Positions 26,967 to 35,572 of a stretch of 64,000 nucleotides of DNA are shown here, piece after piece. Every line of letters starts with the position of its first letter. Within the stretch, counting starts at the first letter, position 1. The position numbers and the translations under genes are program-made. A model generated the notes under the pieces. That model worked only from the letters and a program-made list of their open reading frames with translations. It was not told where the DNA came from and made no database searches. This DNA is from Amycolatopsis keratiniphila subsp. keratiniphila (GTDB lineage Bacteria; Actinomycetota; Actinomycetes; Mycobacteriales; Pseudonocardiaceae), in contig NZ_LQMT02000003.1 of assembly GCF_001620365.2 (NCBI RefSeq), positions 132,460-196,459 on the forward strand, in the 5' to 3' direction.

Positions 26967-27461
26967 TCATCGGGTCAGGTTGCCCCAGGCATATGTCTGC
27001 TTTGCGAGCTTCAGGTAGACCAAGGTCTCCGTGCTGACGACACCCGGGATGGGCCGGATGTCGTCGTTCAACACACTCAAGAGGTGTTCGTCGTCCCGGC
27101 AGGCGACCTCGGCGAGCAGGTCGTAGCCTCCCGCGGTCAGCACGACGTAGTGGATGTCCGGCATTCCGGAGAGCTGGTCGGAGACCGCCCGCGGATCGCC
27201 TTGCACCTTGATCCCGACCATCGCCTGACGGCCGAGCCCGACGTTCGCCGGATCCGTGACCGCGACGATCTGCATCGTCTCGTCCCGCAGCAGCCGCTGG
27301 ACGCGCTGCCGCACGGCGCCCTCCGACAGCCCGACGGCCTTGGCCAGTGCCGTGAACGAGGCCCGCCCGTCGACTTGCAGTAGAGCGATCAGGGTGCGAT
27401 CGGTATTGTCCAAACCTCTAGGTGTGCGCTGCTCCATCTGCGCGCGTGGTTCGTCACCCAT
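26967..27461 (-). CDS. Lrp/AsnC-family regulator
   Basis: A 164-residue protein with an N-terminal helix-turn-helix (LDNTDRTLIALLQVDGRASF ... AVGLSEGAVRQRVQRL) and a RAM effector-binding domain (IKVQGDPRAVSDQL, TAGGYDLLAEVACRD). AAGGGAGGGA precedes the ATG at 27461. Such proteins respond to amino acids. The next leftward gene upstream is lysA, but 168 bases separate them and a direct link is only suggestive. Confidence 0.9.
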   Translation of the reverse strand: MGDEPRAQMEQRTPRGLDNTDRTLIALLQVDGRASFTALAKAVGLSEGAVRQRVQRLLRDETMQIVAVTDPANVGLGRQAMVGIKVQGDPRAVSDQLSGMPDIHYVVLTAGGYDLLAEVACRDDEHLLSVLNDDIRPIPGVVSTETLVYLKLAKQTYAWGNLTR

Positions 27462-27629
27462 GCCGTCCCTCCCTTTGTTTCGGCATGCGATTCTTGTCGC
27501 GCAGCGTATCGATAAGTGTCCAGAATGCTACCGCCGTTAAGTTGTTTGTCGTGATTCTCTTTCTCGGCGCCTTCGCGCGAAGGATTCTGTCGTTCGATAG
27601 GGCGAGTGCCGAGGTTTTCGGATGACGCG

Positions 27630-28973
27630 TCAGCCGAGGTCGCGTTTCAGCAGGTCTTCCTCGGTTTCGCGGCGGACGAGCAGTGTCGCGGTGCCGCGGG
27701 AGACGCCGACCACCGGCGGCCTGCCGACGAGGTTGTAATTCGACGCGAGCGAGTGGTGGTATGCCCCGGTGCACGGGACGGCGAGCAGGTCGCCGGGGTG
27801 GACGTCGTCGGGGAGCGAGAGCCCGTCGGCGAGGACGTCGCCCGATTCGCAGTGCCGCCCGACCACCGTCATCGGACGGCGGGCGGTGCGGCTGCGCCTG
27901 CCGATCAGCCGCGCGGTGTACGCCGCCCCGTAGAGCGCGGGCCGCGCGTTGTCGCTCATCCCGCCGTCGACGGCGACGAAAGTGCGCGAGCCGCGTTTCA
28001 CCGCGCAGACCCGGTACACGGTGATCCCCGCCGGGCCGACGATCGCGCGGCCCGGTTCGATCGTCAGTTTCGGCAGGGGGAAGCCGTGCGAGGTGCATTC
28101 GTAAGCGAGCGCGACGCGCAGACGGCGTACATAACCGTCGATGTCGAAACCCGTGTCGCCGGGCAGATAGCGCACGGCGTGGCCGCCACCGAGATCCAGT
28201 TCCCGCAGGGTGAGGCCGTGGCTCTCACGGAGTGCGACGAGCACCCCGATCATCCTGCGGGCGGCCAGTTCGTAGAAGTCGATCCGCGACACCTGCGAAC
28301 CGATGTGGCAGTGCAGCCCGGCCAGCCGGAGGCCGGGCTGCGCGAGCACGGCCGACACGGCGCGCCCGAGGTTGTCGCGGACCTCCTCGCGCAGCGAGAA
28401 GCCGAACTTCTGTCCTTCGGTGCCGGTGGTGATCGCCGCGTGCGTGCCGGCCGCGACGTCGGGGGTCACGCGGATCAGCACCTGCTGCGGGCCGGTGGCC
28501 AGCGCGCCGAGCTGTTCGATCTCGTCGAGCGAGTCCACCACGATCCGGCGGACGCCGTAGGACAGCGCGGCCTTGAGGTCTTCGGGTGTCTTCGCGTTGC
28601 CGTGCAACAGGATCCGCTCGGCGGGGAAGCCGATCGACCGCGCCACCGCGATCTCGCCCGCCGAGCAGGTGTCGAGGGAAAGGCCCTCCTCGGCGACCCA
28701 GCGCAGGACCGCGCGGGTGCACAGGGCCTTGCTCGCGTACGCCACCTCGGCGTCGGGCAGCGCCTTCCGGTACGCGCGGGCGTTCTGCCGGACCTCGTCC
28801 TCGTCGAGCAGGTACGCCGGTGTCCCGAACCTCGCGGCGAGGTGGGACACCGGCGCGCCCGCGAACAGCAGTTCCCCGCCCGGCCCGAGCCGGGTGCTCC
28901 GTGGCCAGACCCCGGGTTCGAGGTGGTCGGCGGCCTCGCAGCCGAGGCTGGGCAGGAGCTCGCTGAGCGTCAC
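27630..28973 (-). CDS. lysA: Diaminopimelate decarboxylase
   Basis: A 447-residue PLP enzyme of alanine-racemase fold type. The PLP lysine is in VAYASKALC. LDLGGGHAV binds phosphate, and the C-terminal active-site loop is CESGDVLAD. It makes lysine from meso-diaminopimelate. Its length and motifs match LysA, although other group-IV decarboxylases are possible because it is separated from other lysine genes. Confidence 0.85.
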   Translation of the reverse strand: MTLSELLPSLGCEAADHLEPGVWPRSTRLGPGGELLFAGAPVSHLAARFGTPAYLLDEDEVRQNARAYRKALPDAEVAYASKALCTRAVLRWVAEEGLSLDTCSAGEIAVARSIGFPAERILLHGNAKTPEDLKAALSYGVRRIVVDSLDEIEQLGALATGPQQVLIRVTPDVAAGTHAAITTGTEGQKFGFSLREEVRDNLGRAVSAVLAQPGLRLAGLHCHIGSQVSRIDFYELAARRMIGVLVALRESHGLTLRELDLGGGHAVRYLPGDTGFDIDGYVRRLRVALAYECTSHGFPLPKLTIEPGRAIVGPAGITVYRVCAVKRGSRTFVAVDGGMSDNARPALYGAAYTARLIGRRSRTARRPMTVVGRHCESGDVLADGLSLPDDVHPGDLLAVPCTGAYHHSLASNYNLVGRPPVVGVSRGTATLLVRRETEEDLLKRDLG

Positions 28974-29114
28974 GGTTACCTCCGCGTCGATCGGTCAGTG
29001 CCTCCTCAGCACAACTCCGATCGGCCCGGCCCGGCCGTCGCGGCAACGTCTCCCTGACGCTTCGCGAGGCCTCGCTGACGCCTTGTTAACGCGCGAGTAA
29101 CCCCGGTCACGCCG

Positions 29115-29273
29115 CTAGCGGACCGGCTCCGGGACGGTGTCGAGCGCCCGCACCATGTGCACGGCCAGCGCGAACGCCGCCTCGTTGCCGAGGTCGGTGT
29201 GTTCGTTGACGATCTTCTTCACGGTGTCGACCCGGATCTCGTAGCGGGAGACGGGGACGGTGTCGGCGTTCAT
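29115..29273 (-). CDS. Tiny hypothetical protein in desaturase operon
   Basis: A 52-residue frame, MNADTVPVSRYEIRV..., with GAGGATC before the ATG and strong GC third-position bias. It lies 9 bases after the zinc-ribbon gene and completes a three-gene leftward operon. The family is not recognised. Confidence 0.6.
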   Translation of the reverse strand: MNADTVPVSRYEIRVDTVKKIVNEHTDLGNEAAFALAVHMVRALDTVPEPVR

Positions 29274-29282
29274 GGTGATCCT

Positions 29283-29462
29283 CTATTCGGTTGTTTCGGG
29301 ATTCGTGGCGCAGGTGCAGCCGCGGCTGAACCCGCCTGCCGCGGTCGCGGTGCAGAAGCGGCGGGCGATCGTGTCGTGCGTGGACAGCGGATGCGGGCAG
29401 ACCGGGCAGCGGTCGTCGGCGGCAGGCTCGGCGACGTCGCCGAGGGAGCGGGCGGAGGTCAC
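29283..29462 (-). CDS. RGCxC small cysteine-rich protein
   Basis: A 59-residue protein with CPVCPHPLSTHD, RRFCTAT and a terminal RGCTC, five cysteines and two histidines that probably bind zinc. The GTG start overlaps the desaturase TGA as GTGA, so translation is coupled. Such RGCxC proteins recur in actinobacteria without known function; here a role with the desaturase is inferred from coupling. Confidence 0.7.
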   Translation of the reverse strand: MTSARSLGDVAEPAADDRCPVCPHPLSTHDTIARRFCTATAAGGFSRGCTCATNPETTE

Positions 29463-30484
29463 CGCACGCCTGCCGGTTGAGCGCGTAAAGGCGCCCCGAC
29501 CTCGTGCAGATGCCGGAGGACGTACCCATAGGACGCCGCCCAGCCGCACTGCGCGTACTCGATGCCGTGCTTCGCGCAGAACTCGCGCACGATCACCTGC
29601 GCGTGCTTGAGGTTCGGCCGTGCCATGCTCGGGAACAGGTGGTGCTCGATCTGGTAGTTGAGCCCGCCGAGCGCGAAGTCCACGACCCGCCCGCCGCGCA
29701 CGTTACGCGAGGTGAGGACCTGCTTGCGCAGGAAGTCGAGCTTGTGCCCGGACGACAGGGTCGGCATGCCCTTGTGGTTCGGGGCGAACGAGCAGCCCAT
29801 GTACACGCCCCAGAGGCACTGGTGCACGGCGATGAAGACGAAGCCGACACCGGGTGAGAGGACCACGAACACCGCGGTCAGGTACGCGGCGATGTGGGCG
29901 AGCATCAGCGCCGATTCGAGCTTCCGCCGTTTGAAGCCACGCTGGAAGATCGCCGTCACGCTCGACACGTGCAGGTTCAGGCCTTCCAGCAACAGCAGCG
30001 GGAAGAACAGGAACGCCTGGTACTTCGCCATCCAGCGGAGGAAACCGCGCCGCTCGGCGCCCTGCGCCTTGGTGAAGATGAGCGCGGCGAGGTTGACGTC
30101 CGGATCTTCGTCTTCGTGGTTGGGGTTGGCGTGATGGCGGGTGTGGGTCCCGATCCACCAGCCGTAGCTGAGCCCGGTCAGTCCACCGTGGACGAAGCCG
30201 GTGACGTCGTTCGCCTTGCGGCCGCGGAAGATCTGCTTGTGTCCCGCGTCGTGGCCGATGAAGGACAGCTGCGTGAACATCATCGCGAAGAAGGCGGCGA
30301 GGAACAGCTGCCACCAGGAGTCGCCGAGGTGTGCGAACGCGACCCAGCCTCCCGCGAAGGCGAGCAGATTCAAGGAGATCTTCACCGCGTAGTACTTGCG
30401 CCGCCGTTCGAGGAGGTCGGCGTCTTTGACCAATTTGGACAGTTCAGCGAAATCGCTGCCCTGCCTCGTCTGGGTGGAGGTCAT
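29459..30484 (-). CDS. Membrane fatty-acid desaturase
   Basis: A 341-residue di-iron desaturase with the three histidine boxes HDAGH, HTRHH and QIEHH, and four or more membrane segments. The QxxHH third box resembles front-end or acyl-lipid desaturases. It would introduce a double bond into membrane acyl chains. It is the first gene of the operon with the two tiny partners downstream. Confidence 0.92.
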   Translation of the reverse strand: MTSTQTRQGSDFAELSKLVKDADLLERRRKYYAVKISLNLLAFAGGWVAFAHLGDSWWQLFLAAFFAMMFTQLSFIGHDAGHKQIFRGRKANDVTGFVHGGLTGLSYGWWIGTHTRHHANPNHEDEDPDVNLAALIFTKAQGAERRGFLRWMAKYQAFLFFPLLLLEGLNLHVSSVTAIFQRGFKRRKLESALMLAHIAAYLTAVFVVLSPGVGFVFIAVHQCLWGVYMGCSFAPNHKGMPTLSSGHKLDFLRKQVLTSRNVRGGRVVDFALGGLNYQIEHHLFPSMARPNLKHAQVIVREFCAKHGIEYAQCGWAASYGYVLRHLHEVGAPLRAQPAGVR

Positions 30485-30917
30485 GGGGAGATCACACCGT
30501 TCTGGTTCGTGAAAGTGGACAATCCAGCAACGGGTTCACAACACCGAAGGGAGCTGGTGCGGCCGAGAAGAGGCACTGGTACCACAACACGCCACGGACG
30601 CTCCGTGGCCTGCCTTCAGTGTTCCACGACGGCGGAGCGGAAGCAATTCACCAAAGCCGCACGATCTGGCGTACAGTCGAAGACATCGAGGGAAATTTCC
30701 CCCGGTTCCGTCCGGTCGCGAGAATCGATCGGAGACAGGAGCACCGGCCAGACATCGTTCTTCGCGCTCATGGTCCCACCGGCCTCGCCGGTGAGCAGCC
30801 GCCCGCCGCGCAACAGCGCGCCCCGAGGCGCCCATCCGGGCCACGCCGCGATCGTCGATGGCCACGACCTCTGACCTGTCACCGTGTCCGCACCCGCCCC
30901 AGTGGGTGCGGACACGG
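30485..30917. other. Gap without a convincing gene
   Basis: This 433-base stretch should hold the desaturase promoter. One leftward frame of 51 codons (30616-30771, starting MSAKNDVWPV) has GGTGGGA before its ATG, but its codon use is less GC-biased than the neighbours. I give it low weight. The right end contains the hairpin at 30881-30918. Confidence 0.5.
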
Positions 30918-30918
30918 T
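30881..30918 (-). terminator. Terminator of the DapA-family gene
   Basis: ACCGTGTCCGCACCC pairs perfectly with GGGTGCGGACACGGT across an 8-base loop. On the minus strand it begins at the stop codon of the DapA-like gene. Confidence 0.8.
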
Positions 30919-31829
30919 CAGAAAAACGTCAGCGCCGCGCGGACCTGTTCTCGTTCCGCGCCGGTCAGGGCGCGGCTCGGCGGCCGGACGTCGGCGCGGC
31001 ACAAACCCAGCTGTGCCAACGCTTCCTTCACCACGCTCACGTTGTTGGCGTTGCCGTCCGCGGCCCGTAGCTCCTCGAAGGGCCGGATCCGCTCCCAGAT
31101 GGTCATCGCCCCGGCGAAATCGCCGTCCCGCAGCGCGCGGAACATCTCCAGCGAGAGCGACGGCGCGACGTTCACCAAACCCGACGTGAACCCGGTCGCG
31201 CCGACGGCGAAGTAGCCAGGCGCCGACAGCTCCGCGAGCCCGGCGATCCACGCGAAGCGATCGATCCCCGCGTCACGCGCCACCGAGGCGAAGCGCACCG
31301 GATCCGGCACCGCGTACTTCACGCCGATGACGTTCTCCGCGACGTCGGCGAGCCTGGCCAGCTGCTCACCCTCGATGCGCGCGTCGCGCACGTACAGCAC
31401 CACACCCAGCTCCGGGACCGCCGCCGCGATGGCGCGGTGGTACTCGACCCAGCCCTCCGCGGAGACGTACGGATGCACCGGCTGATGGATCATGACCAGA
31501 TCGGCGCCCGCGTCCCGGGCGTGCCGGGCCGAGCCGATCGCCGTCCGGACGTCGTGCCCGACCCCGGCGACCACACTCGCCCGTCCCGTCGTGGCCTTGA
31601 CCGTCACCTCGAGGCAGTGCCGCGTCTCGGCCCCGTCCAGCGCGTAGAACTCGCCGGTGTTCCCGTTCGGCGTCACGACGTCGATGCCGGCGCTGATCAC
31701 CCGATCGACCAGGCGCCCGTAGGTCTCGGAATCCACCGCGCCGTCGGCGTCGAACGGGGTCACCGGGATGGCCACGACCCCGGACAGCCGCCGTTTCCGC
31801 TCGTCGAACCGGGGAGAGGTCACTGGCAT
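30918..31829 (-). CDS. DapA-family aldolase/synthase
   Basis: A 303-residue TIM-barrel protein of the dihydrodipicolinate synthase/N-acetylneuraminate lyase family. The Schiff-base lysine is in VIGVKYAVPD, the catalytic tyrosine in VVLYVRD, and the phosphate-type loop is NGNTGEFYAL. The GNTGEF form and lack of lysine genes nearby argue for a sugar-acid aldolase or dehydratase rather than DapA itself. The divergent promoter region is markedly AT-rich (CTGATATATGATG at 31837-31849). Confidence 0.85.
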   Translation of the reverse strand: MPVTSPRFDERKRRLSGVVAIPVTPFDADGAVDSETYGRLVDRVISAGIDVVTPNGNTGEFYALDGAETRHCLEVTVKATTGRASVVAGVGHDVRTAIGSARHARDAGADLVMIHQPVHPYVSAEGWVEYHRAIAAAVPELGVVLYVRDARIEGEQLARLADVAENVIGVKYAVPDPVRFASVARDAGIDRFAWIAGLAELSAPGYFAVGATGFTSGLVNVAPSLSLEMFRALRDGDFAGAMTIWERIRPFEELRAADGNANNVSVVKEALAQLGLCRADVRPPSRALTGAEREQVRAALTFF

Positions 31830-31945
31830 GTCCGATCTGATATATGATGTGACAGGGTCAGGCTAGCATGGCGGGACGACTGTCCCGAATATCAGGACGA
31901 ATGGTCCGATGCAACCGGGGCGGCCGGTTCGCGCGTCTCTCCGGT

Positions 31946-32338
31946 ATGCGAAGACGGCGGCTCTGGGGGACCCCGGCGAAACTGGTGCTGTTCGGTCTCG
32001 TGCTCGTGTTCCTGAACGCCTCGTGCGGCCCGCCGGCGGTGGGCGACGCGTTCACGTTCCGCCTCGGCGGCTGGACGGTGCTCCCGGACGAAGACCTGCG
32101 CGTCGCCTATCTGGCGGTGCTGGACGAGCGGTGCCCGCACGGGGAGATATGCGCTTCGGCGGGACGCGCGATCGTGACGATGTCCTACGCCCGGCCGTCG
32201 GCGGGCCCGGCGGTGTCGTTCACGCTGGACGCGGTCAAGGCCGAGGGGGCCACTTTCGGCGGCTACCGGGTCGACTACGCGGATCTCTCGCCCGGTGCGG
32301 ACTTTCTCACCTTGCGCCTCGGTCGGCAGTCCACTTAG
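31946..32338 (+). CDS. Probable lipoprotein or anchored protein
   Basis: About 130 residues. The N-terminus RRRRLWGTPAKLVLFGLVLVFLNASC is a signal with a possible but weak lipobox. The mature domain, about 105 residues, is beta-rich (FRLGGWTV, YLAVLDERCPHGEICASAG). I do not recognise the family. An upstream ATG at 31868 is also in frame. Its stop overlaps the stop of the convergent gene. Confidence 0.65.
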   Translation: MRRRRLWGTPAKLVLFGLVLVFLNASCGPPAVGDAFTFRLGGWTVLPDEDLRVAYLAVLDERCPHGEICASAGRAIVTMSYARPSAGPAVSFTLDAVKAEGATFGGYRVDYADLSPGADFLTLRLGRQST

Positions 32339-32814
32339 GACAAAGCGGCGAGGAAGATCTCCAGCTGCTCGACGACGAAGGCGTGATCATCGGCCTGGGG
32401 CAGTCCCGAGACGCCGACGGTGCCGACCGGACCGACTCCCTCGACGATCACCGGGAACACGCCGCCGTGCGCGGCGTAGAGATCCGGGTCGAGGCGGGAG
32501 CCGGCCTCGAACGTGGTGCCCTTCGCGCGGAACTGTTCGCCGACGAAGTACGAGCTGTGCCCGTATCGGTCGACGACGCGGCTCTTGCGGTCGATCCACG
32601 CGTCGTTGTCGGCGGAGGTGCCCGGCAACGCCGCGTGGAACAGCCGCTGTCCGCCGCGGCGCACGGAGACCGTCACCGGGAGGGCGCGGTCCCGTGCCGC
32701 CGCGAGCAGCTGGGCGCCCAGCTCCAGCGCGGTCTCGTTGTCGAACCGGCGGAAGACCAGGCGCTCCTCCTGCGCGGCCAGGACGGCCAGGGTGTCATCG
32801 CTCATGCCACCCAT
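32335..32814 (-). CDS. UPF0303 / heme-degrading-domain protein
   Basis: A 159-residue protein of the UPF0303 group, related to GlcG/HbpS. DRYGHSSYFVGEQ, YAAHGGVFPVIV and GPVGTVGVSGLPQADDH are family landmarks. The GlcG-like fold can bind heme or small ligands, and the function of this group is uncertain. Starts at 32814 and 32805 are both possible. Confidence 0.82.
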   Translation of the reverse strand: MGGMSDDTLAVLAAQEERLVFRRFDNETALELGAQLLAAARDRALPVTVSVRRGGQRLFHAALPGTSADNDAWIDRKSRVVDRYGHSSYFVGEQFRAKGTTFEAGSRLDPDLYAAHGGVFPVIVEGVGPVGTVGVSGLPQADDHAFVVEQLEIFLAALS

Positions 32815-32838
32815 TAAATCAACGCTGTTGTGTAATCG

Positions 32839-34068
32839 CTAGCGAAGGGCGTCCAGGGCGAAGGCGGCGTACATCGCCACGCCGTTGGCCATCGCGTCCT
32901 CGTCGAAGACCACCCGGTTCGAGTGGTTCGCCTCCACCGTGGCCAGGTCGGCGCCGGGCGGGCAGGCCCCCAGGAACGCGAACGCGCCCGGAACCCGCTG
33001 CAGGACGTACGAGAAGTCCTCCGCGCCCATCACCGGGTTCTCCATGACCTCGGAGTTGCGGGCGCCGAGCACCTCGCCCGCCAGCTCCAGCACCCTCGCC
33101 GCGACCTGGGGATCGTTCACCGTGACGGGGTAGCCGGGGAGGACCTCGGCGCTCACTTTGACGCCGTGCGCCGCGCCGACCGCCTCGCACACCCTCGGCA
33201 GTTCCTCGCGCACGAACGCCTGCGTCCGCTCGGACAGCGTGCGGATCGTGCCCTCCAGGAACGCCGTCTCCGGGATGATGTTCGTCGTCGTCCCCGTCTC
33301 GATGCGGGTCACCGACACCACCGCGGGCTCGAACACGCTGACCTTGCGGGTCACCATCGTCTGCAGCGCGCCCACCATCGCGGCCGCCGCCGGCACCGGG
33401 TCGATCGCCTGGTGCGGCGCGGAGCCGTGCCCGCCCCGGCCGGTGACGGTCACGTGGAAGCTGTTCGCCGACGCCATGATCGGGCCCGGTCGCGTCTGCA
33501 CGACGCCGGACGCGGCCGAGGTGAAGATGTGCAGGCCGAACGCCTTCTCGACGCGCTCACCAGCGGCGTCGAGCACGCCCTCGTGGATCATGTGGCGCGC
33601 GCCGTGCTCGCCTTCCTCACCGGGCTGGAACATGAACACCACCGACCCGGCCAGCTCGTCGACGTGCTCGCAGAGCAGCCGGGCGGCCGACGCCAGCATC
33701 GCGACGTGGGTGTCGTGCCCGCAGGCGTGCATCGCGCCGTCGTCTTCGGAGGCGAAGTCGAGCCCGGTGTCCTCGTGCAGCGGCAGCGCGTCCATGTCGC
33801 CGCGGAGCAGGATCGCCGGGCCCGGCTTCCCGCCGCGGAGGACGGCGGTCAGCGAGGTGGTCGATTTGCCCTCGGTGATCTCCAGCGGCAGGCCCTCGAG
33901 GGCGGCTTTGATCGAGGCCTGGGTCTTCGGCAGGTCGAGGCCGATCTCCGGATTCCGGTGGATCTCCCGGCGGAGCTCTACGGTTTTCGTCTGGAGAGCG
34001 CGGGCTTCGTCCAGCAAACCGGCGAAGCGCGCGTCGGGGAGGGTGGGCAGGTCGGTGGGTCCGGTCAT
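32839..34068 (-). CDS. M20-family amidohydrolase
   Basis: A 409-residue di-metal amidohydrolase. Metal ligands are in MHACGHDTHVAML, FQPGEEGEHGA and FGLHIF; the dimerisation lid contains GRGGHGSAPHQAIDP. It would cleave N-acyl amino acids or related amides such as hippurate or IAA conjugates. The ATG at 34068 is preferred over the longer frame that overlaps the divergent gene. Confidence 0.9.
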   Translation of the reverse strand: MTGPTDLPTLPDARFAGLLDEARALQTKTVELRREIHRNPEIGLDLPKTQASIKAALEGLPLEITEGKSTTSLTAVLRGGKPGPAILLRGDMDALPLHEDTGLDFASEDDGAMHACGHDTHVAMLASAARLLCEHVDELAGSVVFMFQPGEEGEHGARHMIHEGVLDAAGERVEKAFGLHIFTSAASGVVQTRPGPIMASANSFHVTVTGRGGHGSAPHQAIDPVPAAAAMVGALQTMVTRKVSVFEPAVVSVTRIETGTTTNIIPETAFLEGTIRTLSERTQAFVREELPRVCEAVGAAHGVKVSAEVLPGYPVTVNDPQVAARVLELAGEVLGARNSEVMENPVMGAEDFSYVLQRVPGAFAFLGACPPGADLATVEANHSNRVVFDEDAMANGVAMYAAFALDALR

Positions 34069-34144
34069 GTCTCGATAGTGGCGCATGCGGCGCTTCGGGC
34101 GCACCGTGCGTGCGTTCCGAATGCGGGCGGAATACGGTGTGCGC

Positions 34145-34627
34145 ATGGCGGTGCAAGAGCCGATCACGGGGTTCGCGGTGGCCGTGGTGCGGGAGGACGG
34201 TCGATGGCGGTGCAGTTCCCTTGATCCGGGGGCGCTCGGCGAGCTCGACGCTGCGATCACCGAGCTCGGCAAACTGCGTTCGACAGGGGCCGCGTTCGGG
34301 CTGCTGGCGGTCGACGACGAGTTCTTCGTGATCGTCCGGCCGAGCCCGAGAGGCCCGTCGCTGCTGTTGTCCGACGCCGCCGCGGCGCTCGACTACGACA
34401 TCGCCGCCGACGTCCTCGACGTGCTGAGAGTCGACCCGCCGGACGAGGACGACGACGCGGTCTGGCCGGAAGGCGACCTGGAGATCCTGTCCGACCTCGG
34501 ACTGCCGGGGGCCGAGCTGCAGGTGATCGTCGGCGAGGTCGACCTCTATCCGGACGAACAACTCCAGATGGTCGCGCAGCGGTGCGGCTTCGCCGCCGAG
34601 TTCACGAAGATCCTGGACGAGATCTGA
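34145..34627 (+). CDS. tRNA adenosine deaminase-associated protein
   Basis: A 160-residue acidic protein beginning MAVQEPITGFAVAVVRED and containing DPPDEDDDAVWPEGDLEIL. It matches the actinobacterial family found directly upstream of tadA, and here tadA overlaps its end. Its role is not known; a partner or regulator of TadA is inferred from position. Confidence 0.88.
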   Translation: MAVQEPITGFAVAVVREDGRWRCSSLDPGALGELDAAITELGKLRSTGAAFGLLAVDDEFFVIVRPSPRGPSLLLSDAAAALDYDIAADVLDVLRVDPPDEDDDAVWPEGDLEILSDLGLPGAELQVIVGEVDLYPDEQLQMVAQRCGFAAEFTKILDEI

Positions 34628-35103
34628 GCCCCACAGCCTCCGCCGCCGACATCGCCGCCGTCCGCGCGGCGATCGTCGCGGCGCGAGGTGCGGGCGAAGA
34701 CGTGCCGATCGGTGCCGTCGTCCTGTCCCCGGACGGGACCCCGCTCGCTTCCGCGCGCAACGCCCGCGAAGAACTCGGCGACCCGACGGCGCACGCGGAG
34801 ATCCTCGCGCTGCGGGCCGCGTCGAAGATCTACGGTGACGGCTGGCGGCTCGAAGGCTGCACGCTCGCGGTGACGCTGGAGCCGTGCACGATGTGCGCCG
34901 GCGCCCTCGTGATGGCCAGGGTCGCGAAGGTCGTCTTCGGCGCCTGGGAGCCCAAGACCGGGGCCGTGGGATCGCTGTGGGACGTCGTCCGCGACCGGCG
35001 GCTCAGCCACCGCGCGGAAGTCGTCGGCGGGGTCCTGGAGGCCGAATGCGCGGCCCTGCTCGAAGACTTCTTCCACGGGCAACGGGGTAACCGCACCGGG
35101 TGA
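34582..35103 (+). CDS. tadA: tRNA-specific adenosine deaminase
   Basis: A zinc deaminase. HAEIL carries the catalytic glutamate, and TLEPCTMCAGAL the two zinc cysteines. It converts adenosine 34 to inosine in tRNA-Arg(ACG). The frame opens with GTG at 34582, but family length fits a start near 34624, where only a CTG (ahead of SPTASAADI) is available after GGACGAG. The start is therefore uncertain. Confidence 0.92.
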   Translation: MRLRRRVHEDPGRDLSPTASAADIAAVRAAIVAARGAGEDVPIGAVVLSPDGTPLASARNAREELGDPTAHAEILALRAASKIYGDGWRLEGCTLAVTLEPCTMCAGALVMARVAKVVFGAWEPKTGAVGSLWDVVRDRRLSHRAEVVGGVLEAECAALLEDFFHGQRGNRTG

Positions 35104-35188
35104 AGGATGTGTCGGACCCCGGGACACGGGTAACCCTCCGGACAGGCGGCCGCAGACGGTGGCCGCAGTCGAAGGAGGAACATCCGCC

Positions 35189-35395
35189 ATGAGCGTTTTC
35201 GACAAGGCGAAGGACAAGGCCGAGCAGGCCATCGGCGCCGCCAAGGAGAAGCTCGGCGAGAAGACCGACAACCAGGACCTCGCGAACTCCGGCCGGGCCG
35301 ACCAGACCGAGGGCGAGGTCAAGGAGGCCGGACACGACCTTCGCGACCGCGCGGAAGGCGGCGTGCAGGACCTCAAGGACAAGTTCAACAAGTAA
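35189..35395 (+). CDS. CsbD-family stress protein
   Basis: A 68-residue highly charged protein with the CsbD pattern (DKAEQAIGAAKEKLGEKTDN, EGEVKEAGHDLRDR). AGGAGGAA precedes the ATG. CsbD proteins are induced by general stress in other bacteria. A strong terminator follows at 35407. Confidence 0.9.
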   Translation: MSVFDKAKDKAEQAIGAAKEKLGEKTDNQDLANSGRADQTEGEVKEAGHDLRDRAEGGVQDLKDKFNK

Positions 35396-35406
35396 CCGCG
35401 AACGCA

Positions 35407-35438
35407 GAAGAGCCGGTCTCCGTGGAGACCGGCTCTTC
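35407..35438. terminator. Terminator between csbD and tRNA-Ser
   Basis: GAAGAGCCGGTCTCC pairs perfectly with GGAGACCGGCTCTTC with a two-base centre. It serves csbD and the convergent tRNA. Confidence 0.88.
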
Positions 35439-35442
35439 GCCG

Positions 35443-35530
35443 CGGTGGCGGTGGGATTTGAACCCACGGACGGGTATTAACCGTCACACGATTTCGAGTC
35501 GTGCTCCTTCGGCCGCTCGGACACGCCACC
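35443..35530 (-). tRNA. tRNA-Ser (anticodon CGA)
   Basis: An 88-nt class II tRNA. Acceptor GGTGGCG pairs with CGCCACC. The anticodon loop is CTCGAAA, giving CGA. A long variable arm is present and the T-arm reads GGGTTCAAATCCC. It decodes UCG. Confidence 0.95.
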
Positions 35531-35572
35531 GCCGAGAACAATACCGGAGGGTCTTCCGGGGTCTTCAGGGGG

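Noticed and set aside
30616..30771. 51-codon leftward frame upstream of the desaturase
   Set aside because: A weak ribosome site exists, but codon use is atypical and no family is recognised; not listed as a gene.
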